From the IMG/VR virus record IMGVR_UViG_3300042317_000848, positions 1-30,695 of that record: DNA of 30,695 bases, one strand, 5' to 3'. The position numbers were made by a program, and so were the translations under genes. The DNA comes from a virus. The notes under the pieces were generated by a model, which saw nothing but the letters and a program-made list of their open reading frames with translations, had not been told where the DNA came from and searched no databases. Shown piece by piece: positions 14,444 through 21,484 of this stretch; the first letter of the stretch is position 1; each line of letters begins with the position of its first letter.

Positions 14444-14683
14444 CTACGCGGCGCTTGATCCTCGCGGCGGCCTGCCTCCCCGCTTCCTGCGCTTGTCCCG
14501 ATTCTCCTTTGCGATCCGGCGGACCTCCTCGAGGTCGTACATAATCGCCCGCTCTGATTGTCGGAACTCGGTCAAGTGTCCGAGCCTGGCGAGCGTGCGG
14601 ATTTGCGTCGTGGTGCATCCGTACTCTTTGGCCGCCTCGGCCGTCCCGATGAGCCGTTGGCCGGGCCTTGCGACGATAGACAT
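14444..14683 (-). CDS. MerR/excisionase-like helix-turn-helix protein
   Basis: A 79-residue protein. Residues 11-32 form an HTH (LIGTAEAAKEYGCTTTQIRT), then LARLGHLTEFRQSERAIMYD gives a wing and DLEEVRRIAKE a helix; the end is very basic (KRRKRGGRPPRG). This is the winged-helix layout of MerR-like and Xis-like proteins. ATG 14683 is preferred because GGAGG lies eight bases upstream; ATG 14689 is too close to it. It is divergent from the integrase, so it may direct excision or act as the control protein of the lysogeny switch. No larger repressor is present. Confidence 0.75.
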   Translation of the reverse strand: MSIVARPGQRLIGTAEAAKEYGCTTTQIRTLARLGHLTEFRQSERAIMYDLEEVRRIAKENRDKRRKRGGRPPRGSSAA

Positions 14684-14784
14684 CTTCATAGCCTCCAATG
14701 CTACGAGGGGAGCCCATTCAGTCCATGCCGCCCCTCCGCTTGCCTTTGGCCTGGCCGCCGGCATAGCGTTGGGTACGGCCGTTT

Positions 14785-14810
14785 GTTCCCCGCGAGGGGA
14801 TTCAAACCTT
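14785..14810 (-). other. tRNA-3'-end-like sequence, candidate attP core
   Basis: The minus strand reads like the T-arm and 3' acceptor arm of a tRNA: GGTTTGAATCC, then CCTCGCGGGGAACA. Tyrosine integrases often use tRNA 3' ends as attachment cores, and this lies 146 bp from the integrase start. Against it: position 56 of the T-loop would be T rather than the conserved C, one T-stem pair is mismatched, and no complete tRNA is present. Confidence 0.3.
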
Positions 14811-14868
14811 CTTCAGTGGCGGGGGCAGGAGCCAACCAACCACTGACCAAGGTTGCCGCGGCCAATCG

Positions 14869-14892
14869 GAACAACCTGAACAACCAGAACCC
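14869..14892. repeat. Tandem GAACAACC repeats upstream of integrase
   Basis: GAACAACC occurs at 14869-14876 and 14878-14885, and a partial third copy GAACCC begins at 14887, spaced 9 bp apart. Short direct repeats near an integrase gene are typical of arm-type binding sites or Xis sites. The binding protein is unknown. Confidence 0.4.
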
Positions 14893-14955
14893 ACCAAAGG
14901 ACTGGCCGACCCCGCACGGAAGCGTGACCTACCACTCTCCAGGAGGATCACGCCG

Positions 14956-15855
14956 ATGACACTCACACAATTTCTCGAAACCGTTTACGTTCCCCTTCGT
15001 CTCCGCGGCCGCTCGGCCGAGAGCGTCCGCCTGCTCCGCCACGCGATTACCCAGTTCTCGCGGTGGCTGGACAGAGACGCGACGCTCGATGACCTCGACG
15101 ACCTCGTCGTCTCGCGGTGGCTGTCCGCGATGGCCGCGAAGAAGTCGCCGAACAGCGTGGCCCGCGAACGCTCCGGCATCCTCGCCCTGTGGAACCTCGC
15201 CCAGGGCCGGGGCCTCGTGAAGCTGCGGCCGAGCGTCGCCCCCGAGCTCGTGCCGCACGCGGTCCCGCGGGCCTTCACGACCGATGAGCTAGCCCGCCTC
15301 GCGCAGTCCGCCGGCCAGGCCTGCGGGTGGGTGGGGCCTGTCCCGGCGAAGACGTTCTTCCGCGCCCTTGTGGCCGTAGGCCTCGAGACGGGCGAGCGGA
15401 TAAACGCCATCCTCAATACGCCGCGATACTGTTGGCAGCGGCCGACCATGATCGTCCCGGCGTCGATTCGGAAGGGCCGCCTCCAAGAGCGTGTCTACGA
15501 GCTGTCGCCGGAAGCCTCGGACCTCGTCGACGCCGTCTCGGCTCACGAGGGGCCTACGGTGTTCTGGTGGATCGCGAGCGATACGGCCCTCCGCAAACGG
15601 TGGAAGGTAATCACCCGCCGAGCCGGGCTCGGCGACGGCCGGGACGTTCAGTTCCACGCTCTCCGTCGCTCGACGGCCTCGCACCTCGCGGCCGCTGGCC
15701 TGGACGCGACGGCCTTCCTCGGCCACTCGTCGGATCGGATCACGCGGAAGAGTTACCTCGACCCGCGAGTCGTCGACCAGAGCCGGCCGAAGACCTGGCA
15801 GTCGTTGCCGCGGATCTTCCGGCCGGACCCGGAGCCGCCGGCACAATCGGCGTAG
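14956..15855 (+). CDS. int: Tyrosine integrase
   Basis: A 299-residue site-specific recombinase. Residues 1-95 form a SAM-like core-binding domain; 105-299 is the catalytic domain. The expected residues are present: Arg148 (TGERINAIL), Lys173 (RKGRLQERV), His234 and Arg237 (HALRRSTASHL), His257 (LGHSS) and the nucleophile Tyr267 (KSYLDP). No N-terminal arm-binding domain is seen, so it resembles the compact integrases and XerC-like proteins. AGGAGG is nine bases ahead of ATG 14956. It is the only gene on plus, diverging from the excisionase-like gene and converging on the DUF6378-like gene. It makes the phage temperate or a descendant of one. Confidence 0.95.
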   Translation: MTLTQFLETVYVPLRLRGRSAESVRLLRHAITQFSRWLDRDATLDDLDDLVVSRWLSAMAAKKSPNSVARERSGILALWNLAQGRGLVKLRPSVAPELVPHAVPRAFTTDELARLAQSAGQACGWVGPVPAKTFFRALVAVGLETGERINAILNTPRYCWQRPTMIVPASIRKGRLQERVYELSPEASDLVDAVSAHEGPTVFWWIASDTALRKRWKVITRRAGLGDGRDVQFHALRRSTASHLAAAGLDATAFLGHSSDRITRKSYLDPRVVDQSRPKTWQSLPRIFRPDPEPPAQSA

Positions 15856-15932
15856 CCTGCCCTAGTCGGGCGTAGTGCCCCCGGTCCCGAAAGAACGTCG
15901 AATCCTGCGTGACACAATCGGCACAGGCCGCG
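15856..15932. terminator. Convergent intergenic region with short alternative hairpins
   Basis: In this 77-bp gap between two converging genes GGGC (15868-15871) can pair with GCCC on either side (15859-15862 or 15877-15880), giving two mutually exclusive short hairpins. A bidirectional terminator is expected here, but no T-run follows. CACAATCGGC occurs at 15842 and again near 15914. Confidence 0.25.
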
Positions 15933-16208
15933 TCAACCGTCCGCCTCACACTCCGCCCAGCACGCCGCATAGCCAGCGGTGTCGACCAGGTTGTCGCCGT
16001 GCGGCCGCTCCTGGTGGCGGCTCAACTTGTCCAAAATCATCACCTGTGCCCAGTCGGCGACGGTCAGCGGCTCGCGGAGTTTGTTGGCGAAGATCGCGTT
16101 AATCGCGCCGACCGTCCGCTTGAAGTGCTCCGTCGCCGGGCCGTAGGTGTCACGCCGCTGGGTGATGGTGGCCTTCGCCGTCTCGAGCAGCTTCTCGCCT
16201 GGTGTCAT
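15933..16208 (-). CDS. DUF6378-like phage protein
   Basis: A 91-residue protein: EKLLETAKATITQRRDTYGP, then ATEHFKRTVGAINAIFANKL, then REPLTVADWAQVMILDKLSR, and VDTAGYAACWAECE. The RRxTYG-P--HF-R-V--IN-I-----PL---DWA--M--DKL-R pattern is that of the DUF6378 family, common in phages but without known function; its helical layout recalls MazG-like all-alpha NTP pyrophosphatases, which is only a guess. It is the last gene of the minus-strand late block, and it overlaps the gene before it by 59 bp. Confidence 0.75.
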   Translation of the reverse strand: MTPGEKLLETAKATITQRRDTYGPATEHFKRTVGAINAIFANKLREPLTVADWAQVMILDKLSRHQERPHGDNLVDTAGYAACWAECEADG

Positions 16209-16356
16209 CGGTGGCCCTTTGCAGTTGACGGATGAAGAAGATACAGCGGAGCACGTCGGCCGCGAGCGTCCCGGACGTGCCCGTATAGGCTCCCGAGAAT
16301 CGCCGCGCCCGCTGCTCCGCTTCGCGAAGGTACTCGTCGGACAGGCTCCTATCCAT
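16150..16356 (-). CDS. Hypothetical protein (68 aa)
   Basis: A short helical protein: LSDEYLREAEQRARRFSGAY, then TLAADVLRCIFFIRQLQRAT, ending with a His cluster (GHHHPAA). The overlap of 59 bp with the DUF6378-like gene in another frame is long for this genome, so either start may be imprecise. The family is unknown. Its ATG lies 3 bp after the stop of the HExxH gene. Confidence 0.55.
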   Translation of the reverse strand: MDRSLSDEYLREAEQRARRFSGAYTGTSGTLAADVLRCIFFIRQLQRATDDTRREAARDGEGHHHPAA

Positions 16357-16359
16357 GCC

Positions 16360-16665
16360 CTATTCCCCGACGTATACGCGGCGTTTGTCGGCCGCCTCGG
16401 TGAGCCGGTAGCCCAGCCGCCAAATGATTTCCGTCAGCGTGGCGGCAGCCTCGGCCGCATGCTCCTCCGTCGCGAAGGCCTGGATCGCGTGAAGGGCCTC
16501 GTGTAATTCCGAGTCGAGCCGCGTCTTCCCGGCCTGGTCGGTGTCGATCGTGATCGTCCTGGCCGTGTAGTCGCACAGGCCGTGGTAGGACCGCATCGGG
16601 CGGTAGCGCCACTGCCACCGCTTGCCGGCGATCGTGAACGCCTGCGGATTCTGTCGCGGCTTCAT
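16360..16665 (-). CDS. Small HExxH metallopeptidase-like protein
   Basis: A 101-residue protein with ELHEALHAIQ: His55, Glu56 and His59 form the zinc-binding HExxH motif on a helix, followed by Glu-rich FATEEHAAEAAATLTEIIWR (Glu72 or Glu79 could be the third ligand). The N-terminal region is beta-rich with a Tyr/Trp/Arg cluster. Such minimal HExxH proteins are recurrent in phage genomes, with unknown substrates. The ATG overlaps the metallophosphoesterase stop (ATGA). Enzymatic activity is inferred from the motif only. Confidence 0.65.
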   Translation of the reverse strand: MKPRQNPQAFTIAGKRWQWRYRPMRSYHGLCDYTARTITIDTDQAGKTRLDSELHEALHAIQAFATEEHAAEAAATLTEIIWRLGYRLTEAADKRRVYVGE

Positions 16666-17657
16666 GACGAGCGGACCTGCCCGGTGGACGTGATACGGAA
16701 GTTATGGACGCCGAACTCGCCGCCCTTGTGCACGTCCACCAGGGCGGCCCCCCAGTTCCAGCGGTTCACGCGGGCGTATTCCGGCGTGAGGTCGCACAGG
16801 CACCCGGCCGACCAGGTGAAGATCTCGTTGTGCCAGAGGTCGCTCTCGGCGTGTCCGCTCGAACGGTGCGAATGGCCGACCAGGACCGTCGACAGCGTGC
16901 GGAGGAAGGCCCCGCGGGCGACGTTGACCGGGGCGGCGAGGCCCTTCGGCAGCTCGTGCCCGTGGAGGACCGGCAGCTTCCCGACCATCACGGGCCGCTG
17001 GTCCTCGACCAGGTCGACGCCGTGCTTGTCCAGGTGGAGCCACGCGCCGAGGCTCATGCAAGGCTCGTCGGAGATCTCCGGGGCGTGTTGCCATAACCAG
17101 TGGGTCCACCGCTCCTCGTGGTTGCCGGCCTTGTAGATGATCGGGATCGACTTGAACTCTTGCCGCAGGAATCCGACGAACTGGCGGACGGCCTCGAGCT
17201 CGCCCTTGAAGTCCCTCTGCGCCGGGTCCTTCGTCCACCGCGAGACGGCGTAGAAGTCGGCGATGTCACCGTTCAATAGGAGCGCGTCGATCTTCGACTT
17301 GCGCAGGTACGAGACGGCTGCCTCGACCGCCACCTCGGAGTGATACGGGACGTGTACGTCGGACAGGATGCCCACGCGGCCCACGACTCCCAGGACGTGC
17401 GGCTCCCACTTCTCGGCCTTGGATGGCGGCAGCGAGTAGGTCACGCCGGCCTGGCGTGGTGGCCGCGGGGCGGCTGGGACCGTGCCGTGCTTCCCGTTTA
17501 CGCCAAACTGCTTGCGGATTCTGCTCCGTGCCTGCTCGAGCGTGATCGCGTTCTTCGAGTCTTTGACGAGCCGCCGGGCCAGCGTCCTGGCGGGGGCGTC
17601 TGGGTGTTGCCGCACCAGGCGGCGGGCCATTTCCGTGATCGTGTCGGCGACTGGCAT
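16662..17657 (-). CDS. Calcineurin-like metallophosphoesterase
   Basis: A 331-residue protein. An N-terminal helical, basic region (1-55) with HTH-like spacing precedes the enzyme domain (90-320) with the five family motifs: SDVH (Asp100, His102), NGDIAD (Asp131), GNHEER (178-183), HGHE (232-235) and GHSH (261-264). Together these bind two metal ions and cleave phosphomonoesters, phosphodiesters or nucleic acids. GGAGGG lies about 7 bases ahead of ATG 17657; longer starts lack support. It is at the downstream end of the tail gene block. The target could be DNA, RNA or nucleotides; none is shown. Confidence 0.88.
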   Translation of the reverse strand: MPVADTITEMARRLVRQHPDAPARTLARRLVKDSKNAITLEQARSRIRKQFGVNGKHGTVPAAPRPPRQAGVTYSLPPSKAEKWEPHVLGVVGRVGILSDVHVPYHSEVAVEAAVSYLRKSKIDALLLNGDIADFYAVSRWTKDPAQRDFKGELEAVRQFVGFLRQEFKSIPIIYKAGNHEERWTHWLWQHAPEISDEPCMSLGAWLHLDKHGVDLVEDQRPVMVGKLPVLHGHELPKGLAAPVNVARGAFLRTLSTVLVGHSHRSSGHAESDLWHNEIFTWSAGCLCDLTPEYARVNRWNWGAALVDVHKGGEFGVHNFRITSTGQVRSS

Positions 17658-17697
17658 CCTTGCCCTCCGTTGATTCGTTCTCGCCCACCGTGGCGGG

Positions 17698-18141
17698 TCA
17701 GACAATGGCCGCGGCGGCCTGCCGCCTGGCGTTGGCGACAGCACGGCGTACTAGCAGACGGCCAGCGGCGTCTATAAACGGCAGGCCGCGTCTCCCGGCC
17801 TCATCGCGGAGCCAGCCGACGACGGTGGCCTCGTTCGCCTCGACCCATTCGCAGCCCTTGGCGTCCATCTCGCGGGCTCTGGCGTTGCAGGCGCAGTTAG
17901 GCGTAGCCGTGATGCCGATCTTCGCCAGGAGTTTTTTTAGTTCTGTGCCGGGGCCGCCGGCCGCGGCCTGGTCGACATGCCTCGCCAGCACAGTGCCGGG
18001 CCGCCTCGGATACGAGGCGTGCGTCTCGTCGATCGTCCACTTGTCGCCGTCCCGAGACACGACGCACGCCATCGCGGCGGCCAGTTCATAGCCACGCTGG
18101 CGACAGATCGCCTCTAGTTGGCTGCGGCTGGCGACGATCAT
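17698..18141 (-). CDS. Conserved phage protein with CxCN motif (147 aa)
   Basis: Residues 1-60 are variable; residues 75-145 contain GTELKKLLAKIGITATPNCA, then CNARAREMDAKGCEWVEANE, then VVGWLRDEAGRRGLPFIDAA. I have seen this block in tail-region proteins of other phages but know no function for it. The two close Cys (CAC) with a third (GC) might bind metal. ATG 18141 overlaps the stop of the large Cys-rich tail protein (ATGA), which suggests the two work together. Confidence 0.65.
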   Translation of the reverse strand: MIVASRSQLEAICRQRGYELAAAMACVVSRDGDKWTIDETHASYPRRPGTVLARHVDQAAAGGPGTELKKLLAKIGITATPNCACNARAREMDAKGCEWVEANEATVVGWLRDEAGRRGLPFIDAAGRLLVRRAVANARRQAAAAIV

Positions 18142-20042
18142 GGCATGAAACTTACCTGTGGAGTTGCCGGCGTCATGCACGTCTGGTCACACGGGCACTC
18201 TCCAGCGGCCGGGTCGCCGCCGAAATGCGTGCCCGTTACTGGATCGTCGTACTCTGCGCACGGTGTGAGGTGTGGCGGCGCGAATGGCGGACCACTAAGC
18301 AGCACTGGCTCCTGACTGTCAATGGAGACAACTTCGGCATCCCCGACAGGGCACCCGTTTTCATCCATGTCGAATCGCAGGCAGAGCGTTGACTGTCGCG
18401 TGTAATGAGTTCTCCATTCAAGGGAGTCATAGCCTGGGGCGACTGCTTTCGTTCCGTATCCTGTGGGCAGCAAATAGCCGCCGTTCTCAACCCCGCAATT
18501 CCACGACGGGCTGAGCGCTGGCTGCAACGGCCCATCGTTTAGCAGCTCTTCGCCACCTTCGCGGTATACATAAACGCACTCTCTACAGGCTGCCTGGTAT
18601 GTGATCGTCAGATGAATTTTCCCGCCGCACTTGCACGCCGGCTTCGCTACCGTTGCAGACGCCCCCGAGCTTATGTTTCCAGCGTCTTCTTCCGCTCTTG
18701 GCGTGAACTCGAAATAGCACGCGATCGTCGCATCTCCGCCATTGAACCGCCTCGTGTAGCCGCCTCCACGGCATTGCGCGCCGGAATTGCACGCCGTCGG
18801 AACTGACCCTTGCTGCCCGTCAATTCCGGCCGTGAACTCGGCCAGCGGCACAGCATTGGTGATCCCGTTCCAGGTGAAATAGAGCGTGTCCGGCAACTGG
18901 CACGTCGTCGGCGTGTTGAGGTAGGCCGTGCCGCCGTCCGCGACCGTCAGCGCCGTTACCTTCCCGAAGTTAGCGCTCGCCGTGTCGTCCTCCACGGTGG
19001 CAGTGATGACGGCACCGCTACCCGTGCTCGGTGCCTCTTGGTTGACCGTCACCGTCACGTCGGCAACGTATGGTGGAGCGCTTGCATCCTCGCGGTAGTA
19101 GTTGCCGGCACCTCCCGCGCAGCCCTCGACAACCACCTCCGCGAGCTCGTCTGTCAGCGAGCCGCCATAGTTTCCGCCGTAGTTGACTGCCACGGCAGTG
19201 ATAGCCCCGTCCTGGTCAACGCTGGAGACGGAGAACGAGCCAATGGCGGAAGTCTCCACACCATCCGCGTTTGACGAAAATGAGATTTCCACGATGTCGT
19301 CGACTGAATAGCCAGAGCCGCCGTCTGTGATCGTGAATCCGGTCACCGTGTAGACCGTCCGAATCGGCTGCCCGCAGAACGGCGGATTGACTGGCCCACC
19401 TCGGCTGGCCGGGAAGGTCGGTGGAGTCGCCACGGCAAACGTCGGCGACAGTGCCGCGCCGGTCCCGGTGCCATAGACGGTCGCGGTGGCGACAGGGGCG
19501 GCAACAGAGAAGTAGGCGTATGCCTTGGCCGCCTCGACCGTGGTGTCACCGGAAGCCGCGGAGAACGTCACGGCCACCCCGTCCGAGTAACCGCTGCCGC
19601 CGTTGGTGACGGAGACGCTTGCCACGCTCCAGTACGGGGCCGGCATACAACCGTCGCCGAGGTTCTCCGACTCCTCGGCGAGCGTGACAGAGAACGCCGC
19701 GCCGGTGCCGCCGGCGGCGCTGGCCGTTACGGTCGGCTGCACCCTGCCAAGGCGGGCGTAGCCGCTGCCTCCATTGGTGACGGTAGCCCCGGTGATCGGC
19801 CCGGCCATGCCCTCAATGTCGCACGGAGCCGCGGCCCGCGGGGCATCGACCGTCCCGGCCGCGCCGCTGCCGATGCAAGCGGAGAACTGCAGCCACACCA
19901 GGCCGCGGTCCTCGTCGCTGGCGATGGCTGGCGCGGAGCCTGGGGCCGTGCAGTCGCACGTAGGACCGCAGCAGCAGTCCTCCCCGCTGCCGAGCGTGCC
20001 GTCCTTCGATACGAGCTTTCCGTCATTTGTGACGATTGCCAT
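18138..20042 (-). CDS. Large Cys-rich tail tip or fibre protein with GGSGY repeats
   Basis: A 634-residue probable virion protein. At residues 91-95, 148-152 and 241-245 the motif GGSGY recurs within beta units of the form V-T-x-GGSGY-x-x-x-x-V-x-V-T-F; weaker copies are NYGGNYGG and VADGGTAYLNTP. This repeat is known from phage tail fibres and adhesins. It also has Cys clusters (CCCGPTCDC at 23-31, CKCGG, CRECVYVY, CPCDQTC), unusual for a fibre, perhaps metal-binding or disulphides. The C-terminal third is at much lower GC (30 of 60 at 18361-18420 against 46 of 60 at 19681-19740), which hints at domain exchange. It lies downstream of the tape measure, so a host-binding role is likely. Confidence 0.7.
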   Translation of the reverse strand: MAIVTNDGKLVSKDGTLGSGEDCCCGPTCDCTAPGSAPAIASDEDRGLVWLQFSACIGSGAAGTVDAPRAAAPCDIEGMAGPITGATVTNGGSGYARLGRVQPTVTASAAGGTGAAFSVTLAEESENLGDGCMPAPYWSVASVSVTNGGSGYSDGVAVTFSAASGDTTVEAAKAYAYFSVAAPVATATVYGTGTGAALSPTFAVATPPTFPASRGGPVNPPFCGQPIRTVYTVTGFTITDGGSGYSVDDIVEISFSSNADGVETSAIGSFSVSSVDQDGAITAVAVNYGGNYGGSLTDELAEVVVEGCAGGAGNYYREDASAPPYVADVTVTVNQEAPSTGSGAVITATVEDDTASANFGKVTALTVADGGTAYLNTPTTCQLPDTLYFTWNGITNAVPLAEFTAGIDGQQGSVPTACNSGAQCRGGGYTRRFNGGDATIACYFEFTPRAEEDAGNISSGASATVAKPACKCGGKIHLTITYQAACRECVYVYREGGEELLNDGPLQPALSPSWNCGVENGGYLLPTGYGTKAVAPGYDSLEWRTHYTRQSTLCLRFDMDENGCPVGDAEVVSIDSQEPVLLSGPPFAPPHLTPCAEYDDPVTGTHFGGDPAAGECPCDQTCMTPATPQVSFMP

Positions 20043-20054
20043 AGTGCCTGCCGC

Positions 20055-20552
20055 TCACGCTGGGCCTGTTGGTGCCTCTGGGCAGTCCTCGATGTCGACC
20101 CACTTCAGGCATCCGTTGTCGTGCGTGAGGGCCTGCTTCTTGCTGGCCGAATAGCCGGAAATCGTCGTCATGTCTTGGCCGCCGATATGCGGCTTGTCGC
20201 AGTTTTCCGTTTCGTCCGAGCCAGGGGCGACGAGATACCAGGTTCCGTTAGCCGCCAGGGCGATCAAGCAAAAAACGCCAGACGCAACATCGAAAGACTT
20301 GTTGACGACATCCTCGATGGTAAGGCCGGTCGACTTAGACTCGTTTGGCGGAGTCCCGTCCTCCCACACCTCGAGCGTGGCGGTGGTGTTCTTGGCCCAG
20401 GCCGCCGTGGTCTTGCACAGCCGGAGCGGCTCGTCGTCTCCCGACTGCCGGAACGTGAGGGCCGACGTGTCGCGGTCGCCTCGCTCGAAGGCCTGGACGG
20501 CCCGGCTGATCCGCTTTGCCGCCCGCCGTGTAAAGCCGCCGCCGCGTGCCAT
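20055..20552 (-). CDS. Tail-region protein (165 aa)
   Basis: A basic N-terminus (ARGGGFTRRAAKRISRAVQA) is followed by a beta-rich body: TATLEVWEDGTP, then FDVASGVFCLIALAANGTWY, then LVAPGSDE, and a C-terminus GYSASKKQALTHDNGCLKWV with two Cys. The pattern of a short collar with a carbohydrate- or attachment-like beta domain suggests a minor tail component, but no family is certain. It begins within the stop of the 309-residue tail gene (TAATG), in line with coupled virion genes. Confidence 0.6.
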   Translation of the reverse strand: MARGGGFTRRAAKRISRAVQAFERGDRDTSALTFRQSGDDEPLRLCKTTAAWAKNTTATLEVWEDGTPPNESKSTGLTIEDVVNKSFDVASGVFCLIALAANGTWYLVAPGSDETENCDKPHIGGQDMTTISGYSASKKQALTHDNGCLKWVDIEDCPEAPTGPA

Positions 20553-21481
20553 TACTGTGTATTGGCCTGTGTTGGTGTGTAGATCTGGCCGAAGATCGAA
20601 AACGGCATCTTCTTGTAAACGCGAGCGCCGAAGCCGTTAGCGATGACGCTCGGCTTCGTGCCGGCCGGCAGGGCGACTCCGTTCGCCAGGGCAACAGGCC
20701 CTTTGACCGGCTTTTTATCCTGGCCGAGAATCGCCTTTCGCTTCGTCCCCGTGCTCGACGCGACGCCATCCTCTCCGCACCGCTCCGCGAAACCGATGTC
20801 CCACGGAAGTAGGTTCCAAGTGTCGCGGTAGGCGAACTCCCACGTTACCTCCCAATACACGCCCCAAGACGCCGATTGCAGTTGCGCGCTGCATCCCTGG
20901 CACTTCCACGTTCCGGCCGCCTTGCCGTGCCAGGTGTCGGAGTTGACGGCGTTCGTGTAGTCGACGGCCGTTGACATCCAGCCGGTATGGCTTAGGAAGT
21001 AGGTCGTGAGCGTGAGCCTGAACTCTGCCTGCTCCGCCTCCAGGCCCTCGAGCGGATCGCCTGCCGAGTTGCAGATCGTTTGCGTGGTCGTGTTGTCGTT
21101 GATGAATTCCGTGGTGACCGGTCCGCTTGTCACGCTCGACCCCGCCGACCATATCGGCTGTTTTAGAATCGGCTCGTTTCCTTCGCCGTTGCCAGGCGGC
21201 TCATTGCCGCCGCTGTCGACCGGTTGCGGGCCGTAGCTGATCCGCACGGTCCAGGTAAGGCCGATGTCGTCCGACCCTTGCACCGAGATCGACAGGGCCA
21301 CTGCGGTGGGGTCGCCAGGGTATCCGTCGCCAAGCCCAACCCCGACGGCGCTCTCGACCTGTGTTAGCGTGGTGGCCGCCTGGTCGAACTGAACGAACCA
21401 TTCGCGTTCGTAGGTGTTCGAGTCGTTTAGTTTCCGAGTCGACTGAAGGCCGCCGATTTTCTCGGTTACGCGCGTTGGCAT
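20552..21481 (-). CDS. Minor tail protein, probably distal tail or tip
   Basis: A 309-residue, Trp/Tyr- and Asn/Thr-rich protein without a familiar motif. It contains WTVRISYGPQPVDSGG, a flexible PPGNGEGNEP loop, CQGC (a lone CxxC), then YWEVTWEFAYRDTWNLLPWD, and ends VYKKMPFSIFGQIYTP. Its place, directly after the tape measure, is where siphophages encode the distal tail (Dit) protein. The size fits Dit, but sequence alone does not prove it. ATG 21481 has GGAG eight bases upstream within the end of the tape measure gene. Confidence 0.6.
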   Translation of the reverse strand: MPTRVTEKIGGLQSTRKLNDSNTYEREWFVQFDQAATTLTQVESAVGVGLGDGYPGDPTAVALSISVQGSDDIGLTWTVRISYGPQPVDSGGNEPPGNGEGNEPILKQPIWSAGSSVTSGPVTTEFINDNTTTQTICNSAGDPLEGLEAEQAEFRLTLTTYFLSHTGWMSTAVDYTNAVNSDTWHGKAAGTWKCQGCSAQLQSASWGVYWEVTWEFAYRDTWNLLPWDIGFAERCGEDGVASSTGTKRKAILGQDKKPVKGPVALANGVALPAGTKPSVIANGFGARVYKKMPFSIFGQIYTPTQANTQ

Positions 21482-21484
21482 CGT

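Larger units (their letters stand above)
14684..14955. promoter_or_regulatory. Divergent integrase/HTH intergenic region; candidate attP
   Basis: This 272-bp noncoding region between divergent genes should hold both promoters. It contains a tRNA-like 3'-end sequence (14785-14810, minus sense), a TCCCC-GCGA-GGGGA hairpin with a GNRA loop at 14787-14800, and tandem GAACAACC repeats at 14869-14892. AGGAGG precedes the integrase ATG by nine bases. I could not pick out a convincing -35/-10 pair. Confidence 0.5.

Noticed and set aside
14781-14860. A complete tRNA gene upstream of the integrase
   Set aside because: Only the T-arm and acceptor end resemble a tRNA; there is no 5' acceptor strand, D-arm or anticodon arm at the right distance.
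14701-14883. 60-codon minus-strand ORF in the int/HTH intergenic region
   Set aside because: It has no ribosome binding site and no domain, and it covers the probable regulatory and attP region.
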